Below are positions 48,554 to 56,256 of a DNA stretch of 64,000 bases, in pieces. Source of the DNA: CAYHCE01 sp964355015 (GTDB taxonomy: Bacteria > Cyanobacteriota > Cyanobacteriia > PCC-6307 > Cyanobiaceae); NCBI GenBank assembly GCA_964355015.1, contig CAYHCE010000001.1, positions 124,001 to 188,000 on the forward strand, in the 5' to 3' direction. A program made the translations under genes and the position numbers. The notes beneath the pieces were generated by a model. That model made no database searches, was not told where the DNA came from, and saw only the letters and a list, made by a program, of their open reading frames with translations. Each line of letters begins with the position of its first letter. The stretch's first letter is position 1.

Positions 48554-49638
48554 CTCAGGGCCGCCAGCAGCCGATCGGCTGCTGGGGCACTCCTCACCGG
48601 ATCCGCGCAGACGAGCCCCGTCTGCTGCGTGATCTCCAGGCAGGCCTCCGCGGCCGCGGCCGCGGACAGCCGGCCCGTGTTCAGCGCCACCGCCTTCACC
48701 AGTGGCGGAGGGGAGGTGGTGACCCGGCCCAGGGCCGCGATCCCCTCCAGCATGGCGATCAGCTGGGGCAGAGGAGGGATCGGCACGTCGGGGTGCTTCT
48801 CGATGTGGGTCTGGCCGGCGCGGTGCACCAGGACGAGAGCGGTGGGCTGGCTGCCGCGGATCAGTGGCAGGGTGGCCGTGGAGCCCGGATGGCAGAGCGA
48901 TCCCTGACCTTCCACGAACAGAAGGCTGTCGATCGTGCAGGGGCTCGCCGCGCTCTCGCCCGGTGGTCCCGCGCCGGCGGCGTCGAGCACGGCCCGCTCC
49001 ACTGCCCCGGCCGCGTAGTCCACCCGTACGGCGTCGAGGGGAACGCCGCCGCCGCCGATCAGGATGCCGGCCTGGCCCGTGCCGATGAAGCGGACGTCCA
49101 GACCGGCGCGACGGCCGGCCGCCACCAGCTCGAGGCAGGCGCTCATCTTGCCCACCGCCATGTCGGTGCCCACCGCCAGCACCCGCGCTCCCGGCACGGC
49201 AGCTGCGCGGCCCGCGGCCACCACCAGCCCTGACGGTTCCTGGCGCAGGTCCCAGATCCATTGACGCGGGCCGCGCAGCGCAGCGAGTTCGGGATCCTCG
49301 CCGAGGCGGCTGTGCAGGCCGCTCGCCACATGCAGGCCTGCCCGCAAGGCGGCCACCAGGTCGGCCCGCAGCTCGGGTGGCAGGCGCCCGCCGGAAGGGG
49401 CCAGCCCGACCACCGCCACCTCCGGGCCACAGGGCAGTGCCGCCGCAAGATCGGCCACCACCGGCACCTGGCGGGGGATGCCGGTGATCGCCTCCAGATC
49501 GTCGCCGGCATGGGCCGGATCCACCACGGCCACGATCGGCCCCTTCCGGTAGCGAAGCATGGCCAGGCCGGTCTTGCCGGACAGGTTGTCCAGGCCACCG
49601 TGCTGAAGCAGGACCACCGGCGCGGCGGCGCTCAGCAT
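48499..49638 (-). CDS. DUF1611 family protein, DgcN-like (D-glutamate N-acetyltransferase candidate)
   Basis: The 379-residue protein matches DUF1611. The N-terminus (VVLLQHGGLDNLSGKTGLAM, then VAVVDPAHAGDDLEAITG) is a Rossmann-like part; the C-terminal part has the nucleotide-binding-like VLAVGTDMAVGKMSACLEL near residue 152, then RFIGTGQAGILIGGGGVPLD near 182 and FVEGQGSLCHPGSTATLPL near 246. A homologue, DgcN, was described as a D-glutamate N-acetyltransferase that works with DgcA, an N-acetyl-D-glutamate racemase. The gene next door here is an enolase-superfamily epimerase, with an overlap of seven bases, as in that pair. The last ~18 residues are encoded antisense to tRNA-His (stop at 48499). 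Confidence 0.75.
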   Translation of the reverse strand: MLSAAAPVVLLQHGGLDNLSGKTGLAMLRYRKGPIVAVVDPAHAGDDLEAITGIPRQVPVVADLAAALPCGPEVAVVGLAPSGGRLPPELRADLVAALRAGLHVASGLHSRLGEDPELAALRGPRQWIWDLRQEPSGLVVAAGRAAAVPGARVLAVGTDMAVGKMSACLELVAAGRRAGLDVRFIGTGQAGILIGGGGVPLDAVRVDYAAGAVERAVLDAAGAGPPGESAASPCTIDSLLFVEGQGSLCHPGSTATLPLIRGSQPTALVLVHRAGQTHIEKHPDVPIPPLPQLIAMLEGIAALGRVTTSPPPLVKAVALNTGRLSAAAAAEACLEITQQTGLVCADPVRSAPAADRLLAALRASEGTRTPEWRRHKPLP

Positions 49639-50765
49639 GGGCCGTCCGCAGGCACCGACGCGACCGCGTCCACCACCCCCAGCCCCGCCCGGGCGGAGGG
49701 GAACAGCCGGTCCCCCTGGCGTTCGGGACCCTCGAAGGGGTCATCGATCAGGTTGAGGTGGCTGTCGAGATCAGGCCAGCGCACCAGGGGAAGCAGCTGG
49801 GCGGCGGCGCCGTTGAGCAGGGCGCTGTCGGAGTAGCAGCCGAGCATGAGATCGAGCCCGAGGCGGCGGGCGGTGCGGGCCATCAGCAGGGCCTCGCTCA
49901 GCCCGCCGCTCTTGAGCAGCTTGATGTTGACCCCGTCGACATGGGGGGCCAGCCGCAGCAGGTCTTCGAGGCCCCAGCAGCTTTCGTCGGCCACCAGCGG
50001 GATCGGGCAGTGGAGATCCAGTGCGGTGAAGCCGGCGGTGTCGGCGTCGGGATCGCTCCGGGCCGGCAGCGGCTGCTCCACCAGCAACACGCCCTGCTCG
50101 GCCAGCCAGGGGATCAGGCCCTGGGCCGTGGCCAGGTCCCAGCCGCCGTTGGCGTCCACCTGCAGTTCCGGAGACCCACCCCTGGCTCCGGCCGCCCGGC
50201 CCGCCAGGGCCCCGGTCACCGACAGCACCAGGGCCCGGTCGTGCTGCTCACCATCGGGGCTGCCGAGCTTCAGCTTCACCCGGCTCGGCGCCGACCCCAG
50301 CTGGGCCTGCCAGCGCTCGAGCCGGGCCAGGACCTGCTCCACCGTGCCCAGCCCGAGGGTGACGCTGGTGGCGCTGCAGGCCGAGCGGTCCAGCCCCCAG
50401 AGGCGCCAGAGGGGTTGTCCCAGCCGCTTGCCCCACCAGTCGTGCAGGGCCAGATCGAGGCCGCAGCGAGCCGGGGGGGAGAGCGGAGCCAGCAGGGGTT
50501 CAAGAGCCTGCAGCGCCACAGGCTCCAGGCTGTGGCCGTCCGCACCCGGCTCCGCCAGCCTGGGAAGCACCGCTTCGAGTTCCGCTGCCACCGCTGCCGT
50601 GCTGTAGGCCCGGTGACCGGTCTCGAAACCGCCGGTCTCCCCACGACCCACCAGGCCGTCGTGCTCGATCTCCACCACAAGCCGCGTCACCGAGGCGGTG
50701 GTGCCGCGGCTGATCGCCAGGGGCACCGCCTTGGTGAGCGAAATCCAGCGCAGCCGACCTTGCAT
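49632..50765 (-). CDS. Enolase-superfamily racemase/dipeptide epimerase, DgcA-like
   Basis: The 377-residue protein has all catalytic marks of the MLE-type enolase group: the KxK pair in RVKLKLGSPDGEQ near residue 160, metal ligands in LQVDANGGWDLATAQGL near 192, LVEQPLPARSD near 217 and LVADESCWGLEDLLRL near 246, and the second lysine in VNIKLLKSGGLSEAL near 270. Such enzymes are L-Ala-D/L-Glu epimerases or N-acyl-amino-acid racemases. Next to a DUF1611 gene, the DgcA assignment (N-acetyl-D-glutamate racemase) is the best fit, but a dipeptide epimerase for peptidoglycan peptides is possible. Starts at 50765 or 50783; it is divergent from miaB. Confidence 0.82.
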   Translation of the reverse strand: MQGRLRWISLTKAVPLAISRGTTASVTRLVVEIEHDGLVGRGETGGFETGHRAYSTAAVAAELEAVLPRLAEPGADGHSLEPVALQALEPLLAPLSPPARCGLDLALHDWWGKRLGQPLWRLWGLDRSACSATSVTLGLGTVEQVLARLERWQAQLGSAPSRVKLKLGSPDGEQHDRALVLSVTGALAGRAAGARGGSPELQVDANGGWDLATAQGLIPWLAEQGVLLVEQPLPARSDPDADTAGFTALDLHCPIPLVADESCWGLEDLLRLAPHVDGVNIKLLKSGGLSEALLMARTARRLGLDLMLGCYSDSALLNGAAAQLLPLVRWPDLDSHLNLIDDPFEGPERQGDRLFPSARAGLGVVDAVASVPADGPC

Positions 50766-50799
50766 GCCACTCAGTGTGACCATGGTCGAAACTGGTGCC

Positions 50800-52227
50800 A
50801 TGACTGCGACCACCACATCAGCGACCGCCACAACAGCGACCGCCATAACGCCCTCCGCTGCGCCGGCGTCCGCTGGGCCTGGGCGCGGCAGCTACTGGAT
50901 CACCACCTTCGGCTGCCAGATGAACAAGGCGGACTCCGAGCGGATGGCCGGGATCCTCGAGAGCATGGGCTATGCCCCCGGCCGTGACGAGCACACGGCC
51001 GATCTGGTGCTCTACAACACCTGCACGATCCGCGACAACGCCGAGCAGAAGGTCTACAGCTACCTGGGACGGCAGGCCCAGCGGAAACGGGCCAATCCCA
51101 ACCTCACCCTGGTGGTGGCTGGCTGCGTGGCCCAGCAGGAGGGCGCCTCCCTGTTGCGGCGGGTGCCCGAGCTGGATCTGGTCATGGGCCCCCAGCACGC
51201 CAACCGGCTGGAGACCCTGCTGGCGCAGGTACACAGCGGCCAGCAGGTGGTCGCCACCGAGGACCATCGCATCCTTGAGGACATCACCACCGCCCGGCGC
51301 GACAGCCGTGTCTGCGCCTGGGTGAACGTGATCTACGGCTGCAACGAGCGCTGCACCTACTGCGTGGTGCCCGCGGTTCGGGGGCGGGAGCAGTCGAGGC
51401 TGCCCGAGGCCATCCGGCTCGAGATCGAGGGGCTCGCCGCCCGGGGATTCCGGGAGATCACCCTGCTGGGCCAGAACATCGATGCCTACGGCCGCGATCT
51501 GCCCGGCATCACTCCAGAGGGGCGCCGTCAGCACACCCTCACCGATCTGCTCGCCTTCGTGCACGACGTGCCGGGGATCGAGCGGATCCGCTTCGCCACC
51601 AGCCATCCCCGCTACTTCACCGAACGGCTGATCGACGCCTGCGCCGCTCTGCCCAGGGTGTGCGAGCACTTCCACATCCCCTTCCAGAGCGGCGATGATG
51701 CGGTTCTGCGGGCCATGGCCCGCGGCTACACGGTGGACCGCTACCGCCGCATCATCGATCGGATCCGCGAGCGCATGCCTGAAGCGGCGATCAGCGCTGA
51801 CGCGATCGTGGCCTTCCCTGGCGAGACCGAGGCCCAGTTCCGCGCCACCCTCGCCCTGGTGGAGGAGATCGGCTTCGACCAGCTCAACACCGCCGCCTAT
51901 TCCCCCAGGCCCAGCACCCCCGCCGCCGATCGGCCCGACCAGTTGAGCGAGGCGGTGAAGGTGGCGCGCCTGCAGGAGCTCAATGCCCTGGTGGAACGGA
52001 AGGCGAAGCAGCGCAGCGAGCGGTACCGGGGTCGCAGCGAGGAGGTTCTGGTGGAGGGGGGCAACCCCCGGGATTCGCGGCAGCTGATGGGCCGAACCCG
52101 CACGAACCGGCTCACCTTCTTCCCCGCCGTCCGGGCGGATGGGGGCCTCTACGCCCCTGGCGATCTGGTCCGCGTCCGCATCGACGACGTGCGGGCCTTC
52201 TCCCTCAGCGGCCTGGCCGTGGTCTGA
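50800..52227 (+). CDS. miaB: tRNA-2-methylthio-N6-dimethylallyladenosine synthase
   Basis: MiaB adds a methylthio group at position 37 of tRNAs that read codons starting with U. From the ATG at 50800 the protein has 475 residues; another ATG at 50782 would add six. The first 30 residues are a Thr/Ala-rich lead with no family match. The N-terminal cluster site has Cys in TTFGCQMNKADS, LYNTCTIRDNAEQK and VAGCVAQQEG. The radical SAM motif YGCNERCTYCVVPAVRGREQ lies near 178. HIPFQSGDDAVLRAMARGYT near 290 and a C-terminal TRAM domain (RTRTNRLTFFPAV near 430) complete it. A gap of under 40 bases separates it from the divergent epimerase gene. Confidence 0.94.
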   Translation: MTATTTSATATTATAITPSAAPASAGPGRGSYWITTFGCQMNKADSERMAGILESMGYAPGRDEHTADLVLYNTCTIRDNAEQKVYSYLGRQAQRKRANPNLTLVVAGCVAQQEGASLLRRVPELDLVMGPQHANRLETLLAQVHSGQQVVATEDHRILEDITTARRDSRVCAWVNVIYGCNERCTYCVVPAVRGREQSRLPEAIRLEIEGLAARGFREITLLGQNIDAYGRDLPGITPEGRRQHTLTDLLAFVHDVPGIERIRFATSHPRYFTERLIDACAALPRVCEHFHIPFQSGDDAVLRAMARGYTVDRYRRIIDRIRERMPEAAISADAIVAFPGETEAQFRATLALVEEIGFDQLNTAAYSPRPSTPAADRPDQLSEAVKVARLQELNALVERKAKQRSERYRGRSEEVLVEGGNPRDSRQLMGRTRTNRLTFFPAVRADGGLYAPGDLVRVRIDDVRAFSLSGLAVV

Positions 52228-52263
52228 TGCCACCTCCCCCCTGGGCGAATCCGGGATCGCTGA

Positions 52264-52269
52264 TACCTT
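52264..52269 (+). promoter_or_regulatory. Putative -10 element before ddl
   Basis: TACCTT within TGATACCTTTGG lies 30 bases before the ddl start codon. The same GATACCTTT string precedes the PIN-TRAM gene at 58313. Confidence 0.3.
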
Positions 52270-52299
52270 TGGCCCCGATCCGGCCCGCCTGCGTGTCCC

Positions 52300-53409
52300 A
52301 TGCCCAGTCCCCCCCGTTGTCTCGGCCTGGTGTTCGGGGGGGCTTCCGGTGAGCACGCTGTCTCGATCCGATCGGCGGTCACCGTGGTACGGGCGCTGCG
52401 CGCCGGCGCCAATGCCGGCCGCTACCGGGTGATGTCTTTCTACATCGATCGCCGCGGCCGCTGGTGGCCGCCGGCAGTGGCGGAGTCGGTGCTGGCCACC
52501 GCCCTGCCAGCGGCGGACGAGGAGCTCGATCGCCTGGCGCCGGAGGCAGCCGGCCGCTCTGGCTTCCAGGGGATGCCCGACGGCGCGGCGGCCGTTGAGG
52601 TCTGGTTTCCGATGTTGCACGGTCCCCATGGCGAGGACGGCACGATCCAGGGCCTGTTCACGCTGATGGGGGTTCCGTTCGTGGGCTCCGGCGTGCTCGG
52701 TTCGGCACTGGCTATGGACAAGCAGGCGATGAAGGCCGCCTTCGCCGCCGCCGGCCTGCCCCAGGTGCCCTATGCCGCCGTACAGGCCATCGAGCTGCAG
52801 GCCGATCCCGTGACCCTGCTGGAGCGGCTGGAGAGGCAGCTGGGCTACCCCTGCTTCGTGAAGCCGGCCAACCTGGGCTCCTCAGTGGGGATCAGCAAGG
52901 CCACGGATCGACCCTCCCTCCGCCTGGGCCTGGAACAGGCCGCCGCTCTCGATCCTCGCCTTGTGGTCGAGCAGGGTGTTGAGGCCCGGGAGCTGGAGTG
53001 CGCGGTGCTTGGGATCGGTCCGCGGGGGAGCGGCGAGCTGCGGGCTTCGGTGGTGGGAGAGATCCGCTTCGATGCCGACTGGTACGACTACGAGACCAAG
53101 TACACCGAGGGCCGCAGCCGTACCGAGATTCCTGCCCGCCTCCCCGCTGCGGTGGCTGAGGAGCTGCGACGGATGGCGATCCGGGCCTGCGACGCCGTGG
53201 CGGCCGAGGGCCTCGCCCGGGTGGATTTCTTCTATGCCGAGGCCAGTGGTCGTCTCTGGTTGAACGAGATCAACACCCTGCCGGGATTCACCAGTCAGAG
53301 CATGTACCCGATGCTCTGGGAGGCCAGCGGGTTGCCGCTGGAGGATCTGGTGCATCAGTTGGTGCTGGGCGCGGGAGAATGGCTGCCTGTCGCACCCGAG
53401 GAGGACTAG
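52300..53409 (+). CDS. ddl: D-alanine-D-alanine ligase
   Basis: Ddl joins two D-alanines for the peptidoglycan pentapeptide. The 369-residue protein is an ATP-grasp enzyme: LVFGGASGEHAVSIRSA near 10, FPMLHGPHGEDGTIQGLFT near 103, FVGSGVLGSALAMDKQAMK near 125, YPCFVKPANLGSSVGISKA near 184, FDADWYDYETKYTEG near 256 and the metal/ADP end LWLNEINTLPGFTSQSMYP near 320. The GFTSQSMYP loop and Tyr in the central loop indicate a D-Ala-D-Ala, not D-Ala-D-Lac, enzyme. It leads a set of ddl, a short hypothetical gene, ftsQ and ftsZ on the plus strand, a standard division-wall order. Confidence 0.95.
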   Translation: MPSPPRCLGLVFGGASGEHAVSIRSAVTVVRALRAGANAGRYRVMSFYIDRRGRWWPPAVAESVLATALPAADEELDRLAPEAAGRSGFQGMPDGAAAVEVWFPMLHGPHGEDGTIQGLFTLMGVPFVGSGVLGSALAMDKQAMKAAFAAAGLPQVPYAAVQAIELQADPVTLLERLERQLGYPCFVKPANLGSSVGISKATDRPSLRLGLEQAAALDPRLVVEQGVEARELECAVLGIGPRGSGELRASVVGEIRFDADWYDYETKYTEGRSRTEIPARLPAAVAEELRRMAIRACDAVAAEGLARVDFFYAEASGRLWLNEINTLPGFTSQSMYPMLWEASGLPLEDLVHQLVLGAGEWLPVAPEED

Positions 53410-53413
53410 GGGC

Positions 53414-53824
53414 ATGAGTCATGGCTTGCTCTGGCTGCCCCTGCTGGTGGTGTTCGTGCTGCTCACCGCCCTGGGCTGGCTGGAACGGCGGCGGCAGCAC
53501 CTCTTCCGCGACTGGGCGGCCGGAGCCGAGCTCTCCAAGCTGGATGGCTGCGGGGCGGCCCTTCTCCGCGAAGGAGTTCTCACCTGGAGCACCTTCGAAG
53601 CGGGGCAGCTCAAGCCCCAGGGCAGCTTCGTGATCAGCAAGCTCGAACTGGTCGAGCTCATGTCCCTGGGGTCAGGCGATGCCCCGCTCACCGAAGAGAG
53701 CCAGGGCCGTTGTCGCCTGCGACTGGTCGGCAACGGCGAACAGAAGGATCTGCCCTTCGCCGACGCCGAACGCGCCCGCCGCTGGATGCATGAGCTGATG
53801 GCCCGCTCCCGATGCGAGCTGTGA
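53414..53824 (+). CDS. Hypothetical membrane-anchored protein between ddl and ftsQ
   Basis: I do not recognise the family by name. The 136-residue protein has one N-terminal helix (LLWLPLLVVFVLLTALGWL) and then a soluble domain: HLFRDWAAGAELSKLDGCGA near 29, SFVISKLELVELMSLGSGDA near 71 and EQKDLPFADAERARRWMHEL near 109. The start is four bases after the ddl stop and the stop overlaps ftsQ by 13 bases. Its position inside the division cluster suggests a role near the divisome or cell envelope, but that is inference. No catalytic motif is seen. Confidence 0.72.
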   Translation: MSHGLLWLPLLVVFVLLTALGWLERRRQHLFRDWAAGAELSKLDGCGAALLREGVLTWSTFEAGQLKPQGSFVISKLELVELMSLGSGDAPLTEESQGRCRLRLVGNGEQKDLPFADAERARRWMHELMARSRCEL

Positions 53825-54657
53825 GCCCCGGTCCCCAGGTCCCGGGCGCGGAGCGAAGGCGGCAACTGCGCGAGCAGCGTCGGCAGGAATGGCTTCGCAA
53901 CCTCTGGCGTCTGCTGCTGCTTTCGGCCGCGGCCGCTGGTCTGGGCTACGGCCTGCTCCGCCAGGGCTCGAGTCTGCAGGACCCGGCTCAGGTGGAGGTG
54001 CGCGGCAGTGATCGGCTGAGCCGCGAGCAGGTGATCCGCGCCGCCGGCCTTCACTTCCCCGTTCCGCTGCTCAGCCTGGACCCCCGCTGGCTGCGCTCCA
54101 GGCTGGCCGCCGCCCTGCCGGTGGAACAGGTGCAGGTGGAGCGGCTGCTGCTGCCGCCGCGGCTGCGGATCGAACTGGTGGATCGGGAGGCCGTGGCCCG
54201 CGCCCAGCGAAGAACAGCCACGGGCATCGAACTGGGCTACGTCGACCGACTGGGCCACTGGATCAGCCGCAGCCAGCAGTACGGGGGCTCGGTCGCCAGC
54301 AAGCCCGAGCCGGTGCTGATGGTTCTGGGCTGGCAGGAGGGCTACCGCGGACCGCTGAGCCAGGTTCTCGCGCGCCGCAACAGCCTGGGCAGCCCGTTGC
54401 AGGAGATCCGCTTCGAGCCCACCGGCACGCTCTGGCTGGTGACCGGTTCCCTCGGCCAGGTCAGGCTCGGAGCAGCGGATGACCAGCTGAACCGCCGTCT
54501 CGATGTGTTGCATTACCTCTCCGCTCAGCTGCCATCACGGATGAAGGGCCGTTCCGTGCAGTCGATCGACCTCAGCGATCCGGACGAGCCCGAACTGGGG
54601 CTCCCTCCCGGCGGCGGCTCCAGGCCTCGGGGGGGAGCCGCCGCTGGCGTGGACTGA
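53812..54657 (+). CDS. ftsQ: Cell division protein FtsQ
   Basis: FtsQ links early and late divisome proteins from the periplasmic side of the membrane. The 281-residue protein has a charged lead (RRRQLREQRRQEWLRNLW), one membrane helix (RLLLLSAAAAGLGYGLLRQG), a POTRA domain (VEVRGSDRLSREQVIRAAGL near 62) and the beta domain (EQVQVERLLLPPRLRIELVD near 104, VDRLGHWISRSQQYGG near 143). The end is a Gly/Pro-rich tail. It overlaps the previous gene by 13 bases and lies 99 bases before the ftsZ start that I use. Match by order and fold; sequence identity in this family is low. Confidence 0.85.
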   Translation: MRAVSPGPQVPGAERRRQLREQRRQEWLRNLWRLLLLSAAAAGLGYGLLRQGSSLQDPAQVEVRGSDRLSREQVIRAAGLHFPVPLLSLDPRWLRSRLAAALPVEQVQVERLLLPPRLRIELVDREAVARAQRRTATGIELGYVDRLGHWISRSQQYGGSVASKPEPVLMVLGWQEGYRGPLSQVLARRNSLGSPLQEIRFEPTGTLWLVTGSLGQVRLGAADDQLNRRLDVLHYLSAQLPSRMKGRSVQSIDLSDPDEPELGLPPGGGSRPRGGAAAGVD

Positions 54658-54756
54658 ACCGACAGCCGTCAAACCCTCACATGGCCGTTGCGGGAAAACC
54701 CGTTTCACGCAAAAGTGCCGCATTACACCAGTTTTTTTCAGCCTTCCCCCGACATA

Positions 54757-55953
54757 ATGCTGCCCGAGATGAGTGGGAATGGCTCCCCAAAGGAGGCTGC
54801 ACCCGAAGGCCCCAAGCCCATCAACCCTGCCGCCTCCCTACGAGCCGTCGTGACCTTGTCCCCTGCCAGCAGCAACGGCATCGTTCCCAGCCAGTCGGCA
54901 CGGATTGAGGTGATCGGGGTCGGAGGTGGGGGCAGCAACGCCGTCAACCGGATGATCGCCTCCGACCTCCAGGGGGTCGGCTATCGGGTGCTGAATACCG
55001 ATGCCCAGGCCCTGCTGCAGTCGTCGGCGCAGATGAGGGTGCAGCTGGGCCAGAAGCTCACCCGCGGTTTGGGTGCGGGCGGCAATCCGGTGATCGGTCA
55101 GAAGGCGGCCGAAGAATCCCGCAACGAACTTCAGGAAGCCCTGCAGGGCGCCGATCTTGTCTTCATCGCGGCCGGCATGGGGGGCGGCACCGGCACGGGA
55201 GCGGCGCCGATCCTGGCCGAGGTGGCCAAGGAGTGCGGAGCCCTCACGGTGGGGATTGTCACCAAGCCTTTCGTCTTCGAGGGCCGCAAGCGCATGAAGC
55301 AGGCCGAGGAGGGCATCGCCCGACTGGCCGAGCATGTGGACACCCTGATCGTGATCCCCAACGACCGGTTGAGGGATGCGATCGCCGGCGCTCCCCTCCA
55401 GGAGGCCTTCCGAGCCGCCGACGACGTCCTGCGTCAGGGGGTCAAGGGCATCAGTGACATCATCACCAAGCCGGGCCTGGTCAATGTGGACTTCGCCGAT
55501 GTGCGCTCCGTCATGACCCTTGCCGGCACGGCCCTGCTCGGAATCGGCGTGGGATCCGGCCGCTCCCGCGCCACGGAGGCGGCCCAGGCCGCCATGAGCA
55601 GTCCCCTGCTGGAATCAGCCCGCATCGACGGCGCCAAGGGCTGCGTGATCAACATCAGCGGTGGCAAGGACATGACCCTCGAGGACATGACCACCGCCTC
55701 CGAGGTCATCTACGAAGTGGTGGACCCAGATGCCAACATCATCGTCGGCGCCGTGGTGGACGAGAAGCTCGAGGGGGAGATCCACGTGACCGTGATCGCG
55801 ACCGGATTCGAGGGTGGTGCCACCTACCGCTCCGAACGGCCGGTCCAGAGCTTCGCCACCCCCCACCAGCTCCCCCAGGCTGCGGTCATCCAGCGCGGCG
55901 CCAAGATCCCGCCGTTCCTGCTCAATCGTCAGGGCCGCTCCGACGAGGGCTGA
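54757..55953 (+). CDS. ftsZ: Cell division protein FtsZ
   Basis: FtsZ is the tubulin-like GTPase that forms the division ring. Marks: IEVIGVGGGGSNAVNRMI near residue 50, the GTP motif FIAAGMGGGTGTGAAPILAE near 137, ITKPFVFEGRKRMKQAEEG near 168 and DIITKPGLVNVDFADVRSVM near 241. About 45 residues of Pro/Ser/Ala-rich lead precede the globular core. The start is not certain: the frame opens at 54688, ATGs follow at 54757 and 54772, and a CATAAT box overlaps the 54757 codon. I use 54757. The C-terminal peptide that binds ZipN/FtsA-type partners (IPPFLLNRQ) is present. It ends the ddl-ftsZ set. Confidence 0.96.
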   Translation: MLPEMSGNGSPKEAAPEGPKPINPAASLRAVVTLSPASSNGIVPSQSARIEVIGVGGGGSNAVNRMIASDLQGVGYRVLNTDAQALLQSSAQMRVQLGQKLTRGLGAGGNPVIGQKAAEESRNELQEALQGADLVFIAAGMGGGTGTGAAPILAEVAKECGALTVGIVTKPFVFEGRKRMKQAEEGIARLAEHVDTLIVIPNDRLRDAIAGAPLQEAFRAADDVLRQGVKGISDIITKPGLVNVDFADVRSVMTLAGTALLGIGVGSGRSRATEAAQAAMSSPLLESARIDGAKGCVINISGGKDMTLEDMTTASEVIYEVVDPDANIIVGAVVDEKLEGEIHVTVIATGFEGGATYRSERPVQSFATPHQLPQAAVIQRGAKIPPFLLNRQGRSDEG

Positions 55954-56121
55954 CCCCGGGGCCAACGGCCCTGAGGCGCTTCCCGGGAGCCAGGAGGCCA
56001 CACCCTGCCCACCAGGAAGGCTTTTCCTGATGCTCAGGCGAGGCTTTCCGCATCGATCGTCTGAGCCCGTTGTGATGAGCCTGTGACCGTTGCCGAGGCC
56101 GTCGAGACGTGTTCAAGAGGG

Positions 56122-56216
56122 TGACCCGGAGTCCACGCCTGCCTGGAGCATCCCGTGTGGCTGCTCCCTTCCGGTCCTGACCAGATTTGGGCGTCCGGGC
56201 CGCATGGGTCCGAGTC
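56122..56216 (-). ncRNA. ffs: Signal recognition particle RNA (4.5S type)
   Basis: On the minus strand the apical domain CTGGTCAGGACCGGAAGG followed by GAGCAGCCACACGGGATG is the universal SRP RNA core: the symmetric loop, the GGAA tetraloop and the AGCAG partner strand are exact. The outer arms GGACCC and GACGCC on the 5' side can pair with GGCGTGGAC and GGGTC on the 3' side, giving a single ~95-base hairpin. It lies in the 303-base gap between ftsZ and panB, antisense to both. The ends are my estimates and may be off by a few bases. The rest of the gap holds two small hairpins (56013-56029 and 56032-56066) without T-runs. Confidence 0.88.
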
Positions 56217-56256
56217 GGTTTGATGCTAGCAATGGGCCCTCGCGAGGAACTGGCCC

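Noticed and set aside
54658..54756. Terminator or promoter in the ftsZ leader
   Set aside because: The GTTTTTTT run has no good stem before it, and the CATAAT box lacks a -35 at the right distance.
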